Positions 18,060 to 27,922 are shown, numbered from the stretch's first letter. The stretch: DNA of 64,000 bases from Splendidivirga corallicola (GCA_030442035.1 JAUJEA010000013.1:167635-231634); one strand, 5' to 3'. The notes: generated by a model not told the origin, from the sequence alone. Numbers and translations: made by a program.

Positions 18060-18467
18060 ATGAACAGACTTGACAGATGGATAAACTTGGCTCCGGCACT
18101 TATTGCCAGCTTAATTGATATAACAGTAACCATCGTACATCAACCAAAAGAGTATTGGGAAGGAAACCTTGATAAGGCCAATGAAGGAAACCCAATTGGT
18201 GCGATTTTTATGGCTAACCATGTTTCAGGATTATTTCTAATATCAGGAATCGAAATAATTCTAATAATGTTTCTAGGCTATTATTTACCCAATAGAATAT
18301 CAAAGTATCTTTTACTGTTCGTCTTAATTGCCCACTCTTGTGCTACAACTACTTGGATTGCCGGAAGATACGGTTTTTGGTCTATTATGGCTTTAGCGTT
18401 ATTTAATACTTTGACGTACTTAATCGCGAATGACATCATAAATAAAAGAACAAAGACAAACTCATAA
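18060..18467 (+). CDS. Small hypothetical membrane protein (cassette gene)
   Basis: I place the start at the ATG at 18060 (MNRLDRWINLAPALIASLID). The open frame runs back to 18009, but that part lies inside the attC-like core. The 135-residue product has four hydrophobic helices, the second in FMANHVSGLFLISGIEIILI, and a short loop with HQPKEYWEG. I do not recognise a characterised family. The stop codon lies within the 5' core of site E, typical of compact cassettes. Confidence 0.6.
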   Translation: MNRLDRWINLAPALIASLIDITVTIVHQPKEYWEGNLDKANEGNPIGAIFMANHVSGLFLISGIEIILIMFLGYYLPNRISKYLLLFVLIAHSCATTTWIAGRYGFWSIMALALFNTLTYLIANDIINKRTKTNS

Positions 18468-18694
18468 CAAACTGTATGAAGGCATATGCTTAAGTGCTTT
18501 CTATAGTCTGCATCTCGATTCGCCCGTTTCGTTGGCCGCCGAGAGAGCTTGTGTTACTCGATGATTTCGGTTCGCGGGAGTTTTGATTTATGATGCGTGC
18601 CGTTACTTGAAACTTTGGAAGCACCGGCTGATTTCACTATTTTACAGGCATTCACCAAGTGTGAGCACACGCCTTATACATGGACGTTGTGAGC
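18461..18694. repeat. attC-like recombination site E (long form)
   Basis: The 5' core CTCATAAC (18461-18468) overlaps the stop codon of the preceding gene. Arm TGTATGAAGGC (18473-18483) pairs with GCCTTATACA (18671-18680) with one extra base in the 5' arm. Spacer TGGAC and the 3' core GTTGTGAGC (18686-18694) follow. The 234-nt interior includes further GC-rich inverted segments, unlike the AT-rich surroundings. The core-arm-spacer geometry is the same as in sites D and G. Confidence 0.62.
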
Positions 18695-18710
18695 AATTGA
18701 AAGGAACTCA

Positions 18711-19862
18711 ATGAAAAAACTAATATACATTATTTGGATAGTTGGATTTGAAAACACCCTTTTTGCCCAAGAAACCGGAACTTTCATTGATAAAAGAGAT
18801 GGATTGGAATATGAATGGGTCAAAATTGGACAACAAATCTGGATGGCTGAAAATTTAAATTTCAAAACAGAGAAAGGTAGTTGGGTTAACAAAGAACCTG
18901 TCGAATATTTGCCCGACGAGTTTGCTATAGCTAGAAAAAACCAAGGAATAGCACTTGTTTATGGTCGACTTTATGATTGGAAGACTGCAAATGAAGTATG
19001 TCCAAAAGGGTGGCATTTACCGAGTGATAAAGAATGGATGTACCTTGAGAGATATTTAGGAATGAATCAAGATGAGTCGGATAAAATTGGATATCGAGGA
19101 ACTTATGAAGGTGAAATGTTAAAATCAAACAATGAATGGGTGGGTCAAATTTTCGTAGAAAAAGAGGTAATACAAGGAATAGATTTCTTTAACTTTTCAG
19201 CACTTCCAGGAGGTGCCCGTCTAAGAATGCTTGGTTCAACAATGGTTGTTCCTGGTATGGAAGGCTATTTTTGGACTTCAACAAATTACAATAATAAAGC
19301 ATGGTTTCGAAAATTGCATTATAACGAAAGTAAAATTGGTCGCGATTTAACAACTAAAAAAAGTGGATTTTGTGTCCGTTGTGTTAAAAACTCCACCAAG
19401 AGTGACTCCCAGAATGAATTCGTTATTGAACCCAATAGTTGGATTAAGTTAAAAGAACAGAATAGGAAGAATTCTATCAATAAATTAAAAAAGTATAAAA
19501 TAGGAGTTACAGATAAGGCTCAATTTGTTTCTGATGGGTGGAATTTCCATGATTCTCGGATGGGCAATATTGGGATAATTAACATGAAAAAAACGCCTCA
19601 AAGATCAGAATATGTATTAGGAATTTGTGAACCATACAATCCATCTAAGGCTCAAGAAGTCTATAATGCTATTCCTGAGGGTATGATAGAGACTGTGGAT
19701 AATGCCATTATCGATAATGGAATGGAATTAAAAGTGAGCATACAAGAAAAACAAACAAATCTTGAGCTTACTCAAACGATGGCAAATAGAGAAGATAAAA
19801 TAAATTATATAGCAAATTTAGTGTTTGAGAATAACATATTGGTATCCTTCAAACTTCATTAG
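18711..19862 (+). CDS. Exported FISUMP-domain protein
   Basis: The 383-residue protein has a signal peptide (cleavage near FAQETG). A fibrobacter succinogenes major paralogous (FISUMP) domain spans about residues 20-225, with the typical IDKRDGLEYEWVKIGQQIWM, AENLNF, CPKGWHLPSDKEW, FSALPGGAR, YFWTSTNY and FCVRCVK blocks. The C-terminal 150 residues form a separate unrecognised domain. FISUMP proteins are secreted or surface proteins of unknown role. It is flanked by GTTGTGAGCA upstream and TGCTCACAATAAC downstream, which are complementary over nine bases. Confidence 0.78.
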   Translation: MKKLIYIIWIVGFENTLFAQETGTFIDKRDGLEYEWVKIGQQIWMAENLNFKTEKGSWVNKEPVEYLPDEFAIARKNQGIALVYGRLYDWKTANEVCPKGWHLPSDKEWMYLERYLGMNQDESDKIGYRGTYEGEMLKSNNEWVGQIFVEKEVIQGIDFFNFSALPGGARLRMLGSTMVVPGMEGYFWTSTNYNNKAWFRKLHYNESKIGRDLTTKKSGFCVRCVKNSTKSDSQNEFVIEPNSWIKLKEQNRKNSINKLKKYKIGVTDKAQFVSDGWNFHDSRMGNIGIINMKKTPQRSEYVLGICEPYNPSKAQEVYNAIPEGMIETVDNAIIDNGMELKVSIQEKQTNLELTQTMANREDKINYIANLVFENNILVSFKLH

Positions 19863-20191
19863 CCAAGACTTATTTTGGATTATTCCTATTATATTTCTCT
19901 GGTCAATGATTAATTGAAAGTTTATCAGAAAAATAACTGCTCACAATAACTAAGCATTCGTGTGGCCGATAGGCCGAACATGAAAGCTGTGTTGACAAAT
20001 CCGGAGTTTCTATGGGGAATGCGCTAAGGGAGCTGGTGGTGAATCAGACTATTCAATGAAGCTGTTGAAACCTATATTGGTCGATGTAGCGCGCCCATGA
20101 TTTTTTGATCGATGAATATCATTGGAAAGTTCGATTTTTTTGTGGTTTAGATCAGCATTAGGACGCACCTCTTCCAATACGTCGAAAGTCG
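19863..20191. other. Spacer between the last left-hand cassette and the IS91-like element, with an attC 5' core
   Basis: TGCTCACAATAAC (19938-19950) matches the core before the FISUMP gene, so it is probably the 5' half of a further attC-like site. Its 3' partner is not visible and may have been separated by the insertion to the right. The short hairpin GGCCGATAGGCC lies at about 19973-19984. No gene is supported in these 329 bp. Confidence 0.4.
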
Positions 20192-21313
20192 TTATTTAGA
20201 AATCTTTGTTTTTAGTAATGATCTCCATTGGGTTGGCGGTCCGCGTTCGTCAAATACCGATATAGTAACCAATGCTCCTGTTTTACAGCAAGGACAGATG
20301 CGATGAGCTTCTTTCTTCTCAATACCCGGCAATACCAATGCTCCAAGCTGCTCATCGATAATGAGTTTGCATGCTTTTTTGCTGGTACTGCTCAGCATGC
20401 CATAGTGCCTGATCCTGGTAAATCCCTTGGGCAGAACATGAAGTGAATAGCGACGGATAAATTCTTCTTCCGGCAACTTCAGGATCACGCGTTTGCCTTT
20501 GTGCCTGTAATCCTTGGCCCGGAAAGTAACCTGCCCATCATAGGCACATATGATTCTGGTATTGCTGATGGCAATTTTATGTGTATAACGTCCCATGTAT
20601 TCAATGACCTGCTTTGGGCCATAAAAGGGCTGTTCACAATAGATGACCCAGTGCTTTTGAAAAAGTTTTTCAGACAGGTTTTTATCCAGTGCTACTTCTT
20701 TTCTCAACGCTGTAACAAAACGTGCTCTGAATACTTTTTTCATCTCCTTTATGGGAAACAAATACTTGCCTTTTGCCCTGGTGGCTTTCCATTTTCCGGA
20801 TTTGGTAATGCCTCCTGCAGGAACGATGCAATGCAAGTGGGGATGTAAACTCAGGTTCTGCCCCCAGCTATGCAATACTGCGATCATGCCCATTTTTGCA
20901 CCTAGCAACTTTGGATTATATCCAAAATCTTTGATCAGGATCCAGGTTGTTTTGAATAGTAAGCCATAAATGAGTTCAGGCCTTTCTAGTGCAAGATCAT
21001 TGAGATGGTGAGGCAGTGTAAAGACCACATGAAAATATTTGACATTGAGCAAGTCTGCCTCTCTGGCATTGATCCATTGCTCCCGTAAATGCCCCTGGCA
21101 TTTAGGGCAGTGCCGATTGCGACAACTATTATAGCTGATATGTACCTTCTTACAATCTGGATGATCGCACTGATCAATATGACCTCCCATCGCTGCAGTG
21201 CGACAACGAGCCAGGGCATACATCGTGCGGCGTTTCCAGGTGTTTGGAACTATTTCAGGTATTTCATCTATATGTTGTCTGATCAGATCACCAACCTCAG
21301 CTGCCCTTTTCAT
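20192..21313 (-). CDS. IS91-family HUH transposase
   Basis: The 373-residue protein has an N-terminal zinc-binding region (Cys49, Cys54, then CRNRHCPKC at residues 64-72). It has the HUH metal-binding motif HPHLH at 157-161 in LSLHPHLHCIVPAGG, and one catalytic tyrosine in YMGRYTHKIAISNTRI. A single tyrosine is characteristic of ISCR-like relatives rather than the two of classical IS91. The length is full for the family. It overlaps the recombinase gene by 17 bases, suggesting coupled translation. Confidence 0.92.
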   Translation of the reverse strand: MKRAAEVGDLIRQHIDEIPEIVPNTWKRRTMYALARCRTAAMGGHIDQCDHPDCKKVHISYNSCRNRHCPKCQGHLREQWINAREADLLNVKYFHVVFTLPHHLNDLALERPELIYGLLFKTTWILIKDFGYNPKLLGAKMGMIAVLHSWGQNLSLHPHLHCIVPAGGITKSGKWKATRAKGKYLFPIKEMKKVFRARFVTALRKEVALDKNLSEKLFQKHWVIYCEQPFYGPKQVIEYMGRYTHKIAISNTRIICAYDGQVTFRAKDYRHKGKRVILKLPEEEFIRRYSLHVLPKGFTRIRHYGMLSSTSKKACKLIIDEQLGALVLPGIEKKEAHRICPCCKTGALVTISVFDERGPPTQWRSLLKTKISK

Positions 21314-22160
21314 AGAGTTTTACAAGCGGGCTGAAAGCTGATGATCTTCCAATACGAGCAACATGAAGATACTCCATGGTTGTATCGATATGGGCATGCC
21401 CTAATAGTTCTTTAAGGGTGACGATATCTGTACCCATCTCCAGTAGGTGGGTGGCATAGGTATGACGAAGACAATGAGCAGTCACCTGTTTTTTGATGCC
21501 GCTATTTCGTCTGGCCTCGCGAATGGCCCATTGTACGCCTCGGGCAGACATGGCTACATATGCACTGGTTCGACTTTTGCCATTAAACAAATGCTCAACA
21601 GGATGTTCTGCATCCAGGTATTTTTTGATGCCTCTGACAAGCATATTGCAAAGAGGAACATATCGATCTTTTCGCCCCTTGCCTTCTTTTACATGAAGCA
21701 TCTGACGTTCAAGGTCGAGATCGGAAATCTTCAACTTGCACAACTCATGATTGCGCAGACCACAGCCATAAAGCAGCCCGATAATTAATCTGTGCCGAAG
21801 CAGTGTTGGAGCATTAAGCAAGGCTTTTACTTCCTGACCACTTAAAACAACAGGATACTTTTTCGGTCTTTCGATACTTGGAAGAATTACCTTACTAGAT
21901 TCTTTTTCATAGAGGCGGTACAAATAGCGCAACCCATAAACAGTGTGTTTGAAAAAACTATCCGATGGGGTCTTTCGCTTTTTCTTTAGGTAATGTAAGT
22001 AGTCCAGAATAGAATCGTCATCTAGTTCTAGAAGATCGCTCTGGAAGTACATGGCCATATGCGCCAAACAACGTGAGTAATTGGTGAAGGTACTCTGACT
22101 TTTTCCAGAAACTACTACCGATCGATGTAGCTTCTTGTACTGAATAGAAAAATTGGGCAC
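21297..22160 (-). CDS. Site-specific tyrosine recombinase of the IS91-like element
   Basis: The 287-residue protein has an N-terminal SAM-like core-binding domain (SQSTFTNYSRCLAHMAMYF). The catalytic domain has Arg in GLLYGCGLRNHELCKL, HCLRHTYATHLLEMG (HxxR), GHAHIDTTMEYLHV (nucleophilic Tyr) and an ending KLYEKGS. It is intact. Such recombinases commonly accompany IS91-like transposases in Bacteroidota. I see no clear sign of the extra alpha-helical domain that marks integron integrases, so I do not call it IntI. Confidence 0.87.
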   Translation of the reverse strand: MPNFSIQYKKLHRSVVVSGKSQSTFTNYSRCLAHMAMYFQSDLLELDDDSILDYLHYLKKKRKTPSDSFFKHTVYGLRYLYRLYEKESSKVILPSIERPKKYPVVLSGQEVKALLNAPTLLRHRLIIGLLYGCGLRNHELCKLKISDLDLERQMLHVKEGKGRKDRYVPLCNMLVRGIKKYLDAEHPVEHLFNGKSRTSAYVAMSARGVQWAIREARRNSGIKKQVTAHCLRHTYATHLLEMGTDIVTLKELLGHAHIDTTMEYLHVARIGRSSAFSPLVKLYEKGS

Positions 22161-22492
22161 ATTTTTACATGCCTTCTCAATGATGGTGTTACTTTTTTTT
22201 CATAGCTTAACCTTTCAATATTTAAATGATAATCCTCCTAAGTTAGAAACTAATATGCTTCCGACCTAGGAGGATTTGTTCAACAATAGCTGTAAGTAAT
22301 TGCTTGTTCTCGCCTACTTGTGAAAATCCTTGCTCAGAGCAGAAATTGAGTTCCAAATTTCAAAATGTGTATTTTCACGGTTGCATACTTGTTTCAAGGT
22401 TGGAGGTATCAAGGACTAGTGGTTTAGGTGAGCCTAACGAAAGCTTGACTTTAACATCATATCGATTGTAATCACCGTTGCTATTGTTCGGA
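22161..22492. other. Intergenic region downstream of the IS91-like element
   Basis: The segment contains no supported gene. At 22359-22384 it carries a 26-bp motif (TTCAAAATG...ACGGTTGC) that recurs at 28191-28216 with 23 of 26 identical. The repeat may mark an end of a mobile element or an old duplication. Confidence 0.45.
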
Positions 22493-24676
22493 TTATTTTT
22501 TTAAAATGATTGATTCATAGACTAATTGGTTTTTGAATCGCATCTTTAAAAAATAAACACCTGGTAAATGGTTGCTTGTGTTTACATTAATTATTTTTTT
22601 AAAATTCTTGTTTTGATATTCTGAAAACGTTACTGATCGACCTAAGACATCAATTATCGAAATATCACAGTGATTAAGATTTCGATTTTTCAATTCAATA
22701 GTAAAGAGGCCAGAGGATGGATTTGGATAAATTTTCGCCTTTTCGTTATGATTTTTTCCAATACCGGTAATACTTAAATTCACCTCAATTTCATTTGTAT
22801 ATTCAGAATCCAATGTTATTCCGTTGGCTTTTACCCTATATAAATAAGTTGTATTTTCCATTAAGTTGTTGTCTGTATAGGTTGTGACATCAGGATTTGT
22901 AATAGCTATTTCATTAAAGGTATTGCCAGGTAGGATCGCTCTTTCTACAGTAAATCCTGTTTCATTATTTGAGTTGTCGATCCAAGACAAATTAACCTGG
23001 ATTGTTTGTGCTACCATAGCTGTAAGTTTGGTAGGTGCTTCTGGAATATTTACTACATCGTCTAAAGTTTTTGCATTTGTTATATTAGAATAAGCTGAAA
23101 CACCTATTGTATTGATTGCTTTTAATCTATAATAATAGTAAGTGTTTTCAGTTAAGCCAATATCTAAAAAAGTTGTATCATCAGAATTTAAAGTTACTAA
23201 TTCAACAAAATCATTGTTTTGAGGGGTGGACCGTTCTATGATAAACCCTGTTTCATTGTCGGACTTGTCCTTCCACGATAATCGTATTTCTGTCGGAGAT
23301 TGTGGCTCAGCCGTTAGAGATTGAGGTGATCGCGGTTGATCCCCAATATGAGTGTCTAGTTCTCCTCTTCTATCCGTGGACAAATAAAATGGTACTCCCA
23401 AACCTGACTTGAAACCGGATTTAATTGGAATACTCTTTTCTGATTCTGCCCTTAAAGAAAAATAGTTGTAAAATGCCATTTCATCTGCGTCCAAGGCTTT
23501 TTCTGTGATTATAATTGTTGCCAGGCGGAACTTCTTTTGTGAATCTTTATAATTAGGAACTCTTGGACCGTCTGATGCTAAAATGTTTTCTATTGTTATA
23601 TTTGATATAGGACCTAACAATAATTGTCCATTGGCGGGTGTTTGATTTTGATTATCAAACACAAAATGAGTTTTCACCGAGTCTGCGGGAAGCAATCCCA
23701 TAAAATATAATTCTAAATCATTAAATGAAGGCACATAATCGTTACCAAGAAACTCCAAGCGATAATTTTCCCCTTCAGGAATTAGAGAATATGGGAAACT
23801 CCCACCAATCAAACTCCCGGTTATGTTCCAACCCATTATACCGGAAGCCAAATCTGAGATCGGCCAATGAGGGGCTCCATGTGAAAGATTTGGTGTTTTT
23901 GAATGATTTATCCATTGATGTCCTAACTCATGTTGATATGCCGTACTGGCTCCATCAAAAAAAAAGCTAATAGGAAAAAAATTGATTCCTTGAAGCTTAC
24001 CATTGCTTCCGTATTGATCGGTGTTATCGAAAATTGAACTTCCAATTCCTTGAACGTCATTTTTGATTTGGAAATGGAATCTATTCCCTGGCTGTGATGG
24101 TGCAATGACAATATTTATAAAGTCATAATCATCATTGAAATGGTCAAAGAATTTCTGGGTCCAACCAACAAAATCAAAACTTCCAGTTGGAACCTGATCA
24201 ATAATGTTGATAATATTTGGCCCAGCAATAATATCAGACGCTAATTGAATCTGGGGGACAGGGGGTATATCAGGGGTCCAGATTTCTGCAAATACATTTA
24301 ATTTAAGTTTTATTTCTGTATTATTAACAAGCTTACAAAATCCAATAAAGGGGCGAAATACATCAGAATCTTCAAGTTTGTCAATTATTTCATTAGCTTC
24401 GAATGAAATACTATAAATACCATCTCCAGCTATCAAATCGCCACCGCTTCCATCATCCAACATCGGTCGATCAGCCTGTTCGTATTCGAAAACAACATTA
24501 GTAAAATCACCCTTTGGTATAACCTCAAACAGCACAGGCAAAGTTTGATCAAATCTAATGACTTGTGGTTTGAAATTGAATTTCTCAATGGTTTGGGCTG
24601 TGCTTAGGAATTGATTCGCAAACAAAAGTTGTATTACTAAAATATTGAACAGGAATTTTGGCTTAATAATGCTCAT
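22493..24676 (-). CDS. T9SS-secreted zincin-like protein with fibronectin type III repeats
   Basis: The 727-residue protein has a signal peptide and an N-terminal beta domain with DDGSGGDLIAGDGIYSISF. A putative metallopeptidase region carries HELGHQWINH (His249, Glu250, His253, His258). Two fibronectin type III domains follow (PQSLTAEPQSPTEIRLSW and PTKLTAMVAQTIQVNLSW), and a C-terminal sorting domain starts at AKIYPNPSSGLFTIEL. It should be exported by type IX secretion and anchored or released at the surface. The third ligand and Met-turn are not certain, so proteolytic activity is inferred. It is divergent from a paralogue at 25104. Confidence 0.78.
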   Translation of the reverse strand: MSIIKPKFLFNILVIQLLFANQFLSTAQTIEKFNFKPQVIRFDQTLPVLFEVIPKGDFTNVVFEYEQADRPMLDDGSGGDLIAGDGIYSISFEANEIIDKLEDSDVFRPFIGFCKLVNNTEIKLKLNVFAEIWTPDIPPVPQIQLASDIIAGPNIINIIDQVPTGSFDFVGWTQKFFDHFNDDYDFINIVIAPSQPGNRFHFQIKNDVQGIGSSIFDNTDQYGSNGKLQGINFFPISFFFDGASTAYQHELGHQWINHSKTPNLSHGAPHWPISDLASGIMGWNITGSLIGGSFPYSLIPEGENYRLEFLGNDYVPSFNDLELYFMGLLPADSVKTHFVFDNQNQTPANGQLLLGPISNITIENILASDGPRVPNYKDSQKKFRLATIIITEKALDADEMAFYNYFSLRAESEKSIPIKSGFKSGLGVPFYLSTDRRGELDTHIGDQPRSPQSLTAEPQSPTEIRLSWKDKSDNETGFIIERSTPQNNDFVELVTLNSDDTTFLDIGLTENTYYYYRLKAINTIGVSAYSNITNAKTLDDVVNIPEAPTKLTAMVAQTIQVNLSWIDNSNNETGFTVERAILPGNTFNEIAITNPDVTTYTDNNLMENTTYLYRVKANGITLDSEYTNEIEVNLSITGIGKNHNEKAKIYPNPSSGLFTIELKNRNLNHCDISIIDVLGRSVTFSEYQNKNFKKIINVNTSNHLPGVYFLKMRFKNQLVYESIILKK

Positions 24677-25103
24677 GATATTTTCCAGTTTAACTTAAGA
24701 TTATCTCTGTTAACATCCTGAGAAGTATATGCTCCCAGATAGACAATTTATGAATTTTATTTAAGATCTAATGCACTCACCTCATCCGGAATGTTTATTG
24801 TATAAAATATGATACATTATTTTCCTCATTCGGTTTTTTGAAGAAATTTTGTACCTTATAACAGTAAATTCATGGAGCTAGCTATTTTGAATTTTGCAAA
24901 CTTGCATTGGTTTTTATGTTTGAGTCATAAGTTCCTTTCACCGGTTCAATTAATTTGAAAAAGCAAATTACTGTAAAACATGGTACTTGCAATAACATAA
25001 GGGAAAGCATTGTGTCTTTCCGGCCTAAACATTTACCTTGGTTCAGATATATATTTAAGGGGTTGTGAAGTGAGCATATATTATTAGTTCAAGCACCACG
25101 ATT
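24677..25103. promoter_or_regulatory. Divergent promoter region between the two T9SS genes
   Basis: These 427 AT-rich bases separate two head-to-head genes of similar architecture and must carry both promoters. I cannot assign a convincing pair of boxes and see no operator-like palindrome. Confidence 0.35.
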
Positions 25104-27200
25104 ATGTTAAAAAGACTTATATTATTTTTAGGTGGGTTGATTTTTTTTTCAAATGTAAATGCCCAAGGAAACTATATTAAGGATATAAATACGGATCCGG
25201 TAATAATTGAAAAAAGGGACACGTTTAGAATCTATTTAAAACTTAAAGATATCTATGTTGATTCCATTAAAATTGCTGATCCTTTGGGAGGAATCCAGTC
25301 ACAAGCTGTCCACTTGAACGGCAAACCCTTTAGTGAAGTCGTATTATACGATAATGGGAAATTTGGGGATCAAATTGCCAATGACAGTATATTTACAAGA
25401 ACTGGATTTACATATTCCGCCATTGGGGTGTGTGCTCAAATTCAATCTACTTTCAGCCAAATTATTTTTAGATACGAAGATGTTTCATTCTATAATCAGG
25501 GTGCCGTTATAGTTGAAAATTTGGATTTGCCAATCAGTATTGCTGTTTATGATTCTAGTTTAATCGAGGTGCCCAATGTTACAGTTATCAATGATACAAT
25601 TCAATATACTTCACGTGTAATAAACGTAAAAAGACAATCTTATTGGGGGCAGGATCCTTTTCCCAGTAGTGATTATTGGAAAAATACTGGACTATTTAGT
25701 AATTTTTTCTGTGATGATAATTTTATTGTTATTCAGAATACAACTAACCCCATGCCATTAGGCACAGGTTCCGGGGCAACATTTGGGCCTTCATCAAATT
25801 TTACTGAAGGAATTGGAAGGCCGATTTATGATGGTAATTTCCCCTTTATTGGTTTAGTTACTATTCATTGGACAAGACCTCCGGATGTTTACATCGTACA
25901 TGAATTTTTACATAAATGGGCCGCTCATCAAAATCTGTATGAAGATTTAGCAACTGGTCATTGGGGCTATATACAAATGCCTAGTTCAGGCCTGGTAGGC
26001 CCTACCTCTTTTGAATTTAGTTCCATTCAGGAAATCGGAGTTGATACCTTTTTAGTAGATAGAAACTACAATAAGATTGGTGATCAGCATTGGAGCAAAT
26101 TAGAGCTTTATCTTGCCGGATTAGTTCCTTTGGATTCAGTTGATTTTCCGCTCACCTATATTAAAAACTACCAGACATTGGACCGTTTTGAAACAACGGT
26201 AACTGGCAAGCTTTCACAAATCACAAAAGATCAATGGATTGATTCGGTAGGGGTTAGATTTCCTGAATTTGGCCCAAGTGTTTATAACGTGGCCCATGTG
26301 GTTTTTTCTAACGAATTGCTTTCTCCGGCTCAATTATCCTATTTCGAAGAAAGTATGAGAAAGGCTGAAAGAAAGATAATTAATCCTCTAAATTCTTGCG
26401 ATAACTTGACCATCTACGGTGCAACCGGTGGTCGTATTGAACTTAATGTAAATATTAATCCGTTGGAGTATATACTTCTGGATTCCATCTGTGAAGGAGA
26501 GACACATTCAAGTGGCTACTCAAGCGAAGGTACATATACAGATATTTTCCCCCGTGCAAATGGCTGTGACTCGACACGAATACTTAAACTAACTGTATTG
26601 CCACCTCCTGCTGAATATGTAGTTCAAGACACTATATGTGAAGGAGAGATACATTCAAGCGGCTACTCTAAAGAAGGGACGTACACTGATGTTTTCCCGA
26701 ACCTCAATGGCTGTGATTCGACCCGAGTACTTGAACTCAAGGTACTACCACTCGCAGAATACGTGGTTCAGGATACAATATGTGCTGGAGCGGTTCATCA
26801 GACCGGCTATTCAGAAGAGGGTACATATACAGACATTTTCCCCCGCTCCAATGATTGTGATTCAGTACGTATTCTAACTCTAGTGGTTGTGCCAAATAAT
26901 GGTATCAACTGCAATGTTGTTGGAGTTAAAAAGCCAATAAAAATAACCAATCCAAACATTAAAATATATCCTAATCCTACCTTTGATTTTGTTGAAATAG
27001 AGATAGAATCCGACAATGGCAAAAAGGTTTCAATCGAAATGCGTGATCTTATAGGGAGAAAAATTATTAATTGGACTGGTACAATCGATCAAGTTTTGAA
27101 ACATCGCATGGATCTAAAATCGATCAGACAAGGGATTTATATCATTCAATTAGACATAGATAAAAACAAGCAGGACTTTAGAGTCGTGGTGTCGAAATAG
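25104..27200 (+). CDS. T9SS-secreted zincin-like protein with cysteine-bearing repeats
   Basis: The 698-residue protein has a signal peptide and an N-terminal domain with LYDNGKFGDQIANDSIF, similar in plan to the divergent neighbour. The motif HEFLHKWAAH (His266, Glu267, His270, His275) is present. From about residue 455 come three 42-44-residue repeats (DSICEGETHSSGYSSEGTYT, ending NGCDSTRILKLTVLP), each with two cysteines, as found in surface proteins of Bacteroidota. A type A sorting domain (NIKIYPNPTFDFVEIEIES) ends the protein. It is a secreted putative protease or adhesin; the substrate is unknown. Confidence 0.78.
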   Translation: MLKRLILFLGGLIFFSNVNAQGNYIKDINTDPVIIEKRDTFRIYLKLKDIYVDSIKIADPLGGIQSQAVHLNGKPFSEVVLYDNGKFGDQIANDSIFTRTGFTYSAIGVCAQIQSTFSQIIFRYEDVSFYNQGAVIVENLDLPISIAVYDSSLIEVPNVTVINDTIQYTSRVINVKRQSYWGQDPFPSSDYWKNTGLFSNFFCDDNFIVIQNTTNPMPLGTGSGATFGPSSNFTEGIGRPIYDGNFPFIGLVTIHWTRPPDVYIVHEFLHKWAAHQNLYEDLATGHWGYIQMPSSGLVGPTSFEFSSIQEIGVDTFLVDRNYNKIGDQHWSKLELYLAGLVPLDSVDFPLTYIKNYQTLDRFETTVTGKLSQITKDQWIDSVGVRFPEFGPSVYNVAHVVFSNELLSPAQLSYFEESMRKAERKIINPLNSCDNLTIYGATGGRIELNVNINPLEYILLDSICEGETHSSGYSSEGTYTDIFPRANGCDSTRILKLTVLPPPAEYVVQDTICEGEIHSSGYSKEGTYTDVFPNLNGCDSTRVLELKVLPLAEYVVQDTICAGAVHQTGYSEEGTYTDIFPRSNDCDSVRILTLVVVPNNGINCNVVGVKKPIKITNPNIKIYPNPTFDFVEIEIESDNGKKVSIEMRDLIGRKIINWTGTIDQVLKHRMDLKSIRQGIYIIQLDIDKNKQDFRVVVSK

Positions 27201-27582
27201 AAATTTGTTATCGTTCTTGAAGTGACTCAAGATACCTAAACAATTGCGATATAGTCATTTTCTATCTGAAAAAGGTTGTCAAGTAGGGTATAACACCATA
27301 GTGGCAAGTTAAAATTTGGAAGGATATATAGGTTTGTAAAGGTGTATGGGATAATGGTAATGTTCAGTTTCAGGAACGTGAATAGATTTATGATCGTTTT
27401 CACACGGCTTAACGATCTATTATTAAATGCCCCCTTCGTGCCCGAAAGCAGAAACTCAAAATTAGCCCAACTGTATTTATCCTATTCCATTTTGATTGAT
27501 TTTATTGAGACATCACCAATAAAATTCAGAGTATATCTAAGTACTCTGACTAAAAATGAAACTAGCCTGAAATGAAAATCAA

Positions 27583-27642
27583 CAGGACGAGAGTTGAACC
27601 CGTGTCCGCCAGCCGGCGGATATGAATCCTGCTCACTAACCA
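27583..27642 (-). pseudogene. tRNA-Met relic T2, lacking its 5' part
   Basis: On the minus strand the anticodon arm CAGGATTCATA and T arm CGGGTTCAACTC match the intact tRNA-Met at 31495-31568. The variable region is replaced by the hairpin TCCGCCGGCTGGCGGA (27605-27620), and the acceptor 5' strand and most of the D arm are missing. The tRNA-derived GGTTAG supplies the stop codon of the GIY-YIG gene. The same hairpin-bearing relic occurs at 31378-31442. Confidence 0.65.
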
Positions 27643-27890
27643 AATTTCTGCTCAACAATTCCCCAAATGAATTTTCTCCCCTGAGCGCTTTTCAATTGCT
27701 TTTCTCTTTTCATCGCCAAAGCTTTGGTGGCGTGCATTTCATAGTAGGCTAATATCCAGGGTCGATATCTGATTGTCCATCCTTTGGTGGCCAACTCATT
27801 GTGCGATCTGATTCTTTCCATTAGATTTGAAGAATAACCAATGTAGATTTTGCGATGAATAGGGGAGAATAGGACATAGGTATAGTACAT
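27636..27890 (-). CDS. GIY-YIG nuclease-family protein nested between tRNA relics
   Basis: The 84-residue single-domain GIY-YIG protein begins MYYTYVLFSPIHRKIYIGYS (TYV and YIG motifs), continues with SNLMERIRSHN (conserved Arg) and has MKREKQLKS with the metal-binding Glu. It is the length of the short UPF0213-like group. Its last codon and TAG stop fall in tRNA-Met relic T2, and a tRNA-terminator relic (T3) lies just upstream of its start. The same relic pair is contiguous at 31378-31491 without the gene. A homing-type insertion is a reasonable guess, not shown. Confidence 0.82.
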   Translation of the reverse strand: MYYTYVLFSPIHRKIYIGYSSNLMERIRSHNELATKGWTIRYRPWILAYYEMHATKALAMKREKQLKSAQGRKFIWGIVEQKFG

Positions 27891-27922
27891 AACAATAGCT
27901 GATTGATGATATTTAACTAAAT

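Larger units (their letters stand above)
20192..22160 (-). mobile_element. IS91-like element (tyrosine recombinase plus HUH transposase)
   Basis: Two overlapping minus-strand genes, a site-specific recombinase (21297-22160) and an IS91-family transposase (20192-21313), form the typical two-gene unit. IS91 elements lack terminal inverted repeats and move by rolling-circle replication, so I could not fix the outer ends; the given span is the coding part. Both genes are intact. Opposite-strand open frames here are shadows. Confidence 0.8.

Noticed and set aside
19980..20190. Group II intron or reverse-transcriptase remnant
   Set aside because: A few phrases looked intron-like, but no domain V hairpin or RT motif could be found.
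21297..22160. Integron integrase for the cassette array
   Set aside because: The recombinase overlaps an IS91-like transposase gene and shows no visible IntI-specific extra domain, so it most likely belongs to the IS.
27342..27575. 77-residue plus-strand open frame after the second T9SS gene
   Set aside because: No signal, motif or plausible start context; composition like the surrounding non-coding DNA.
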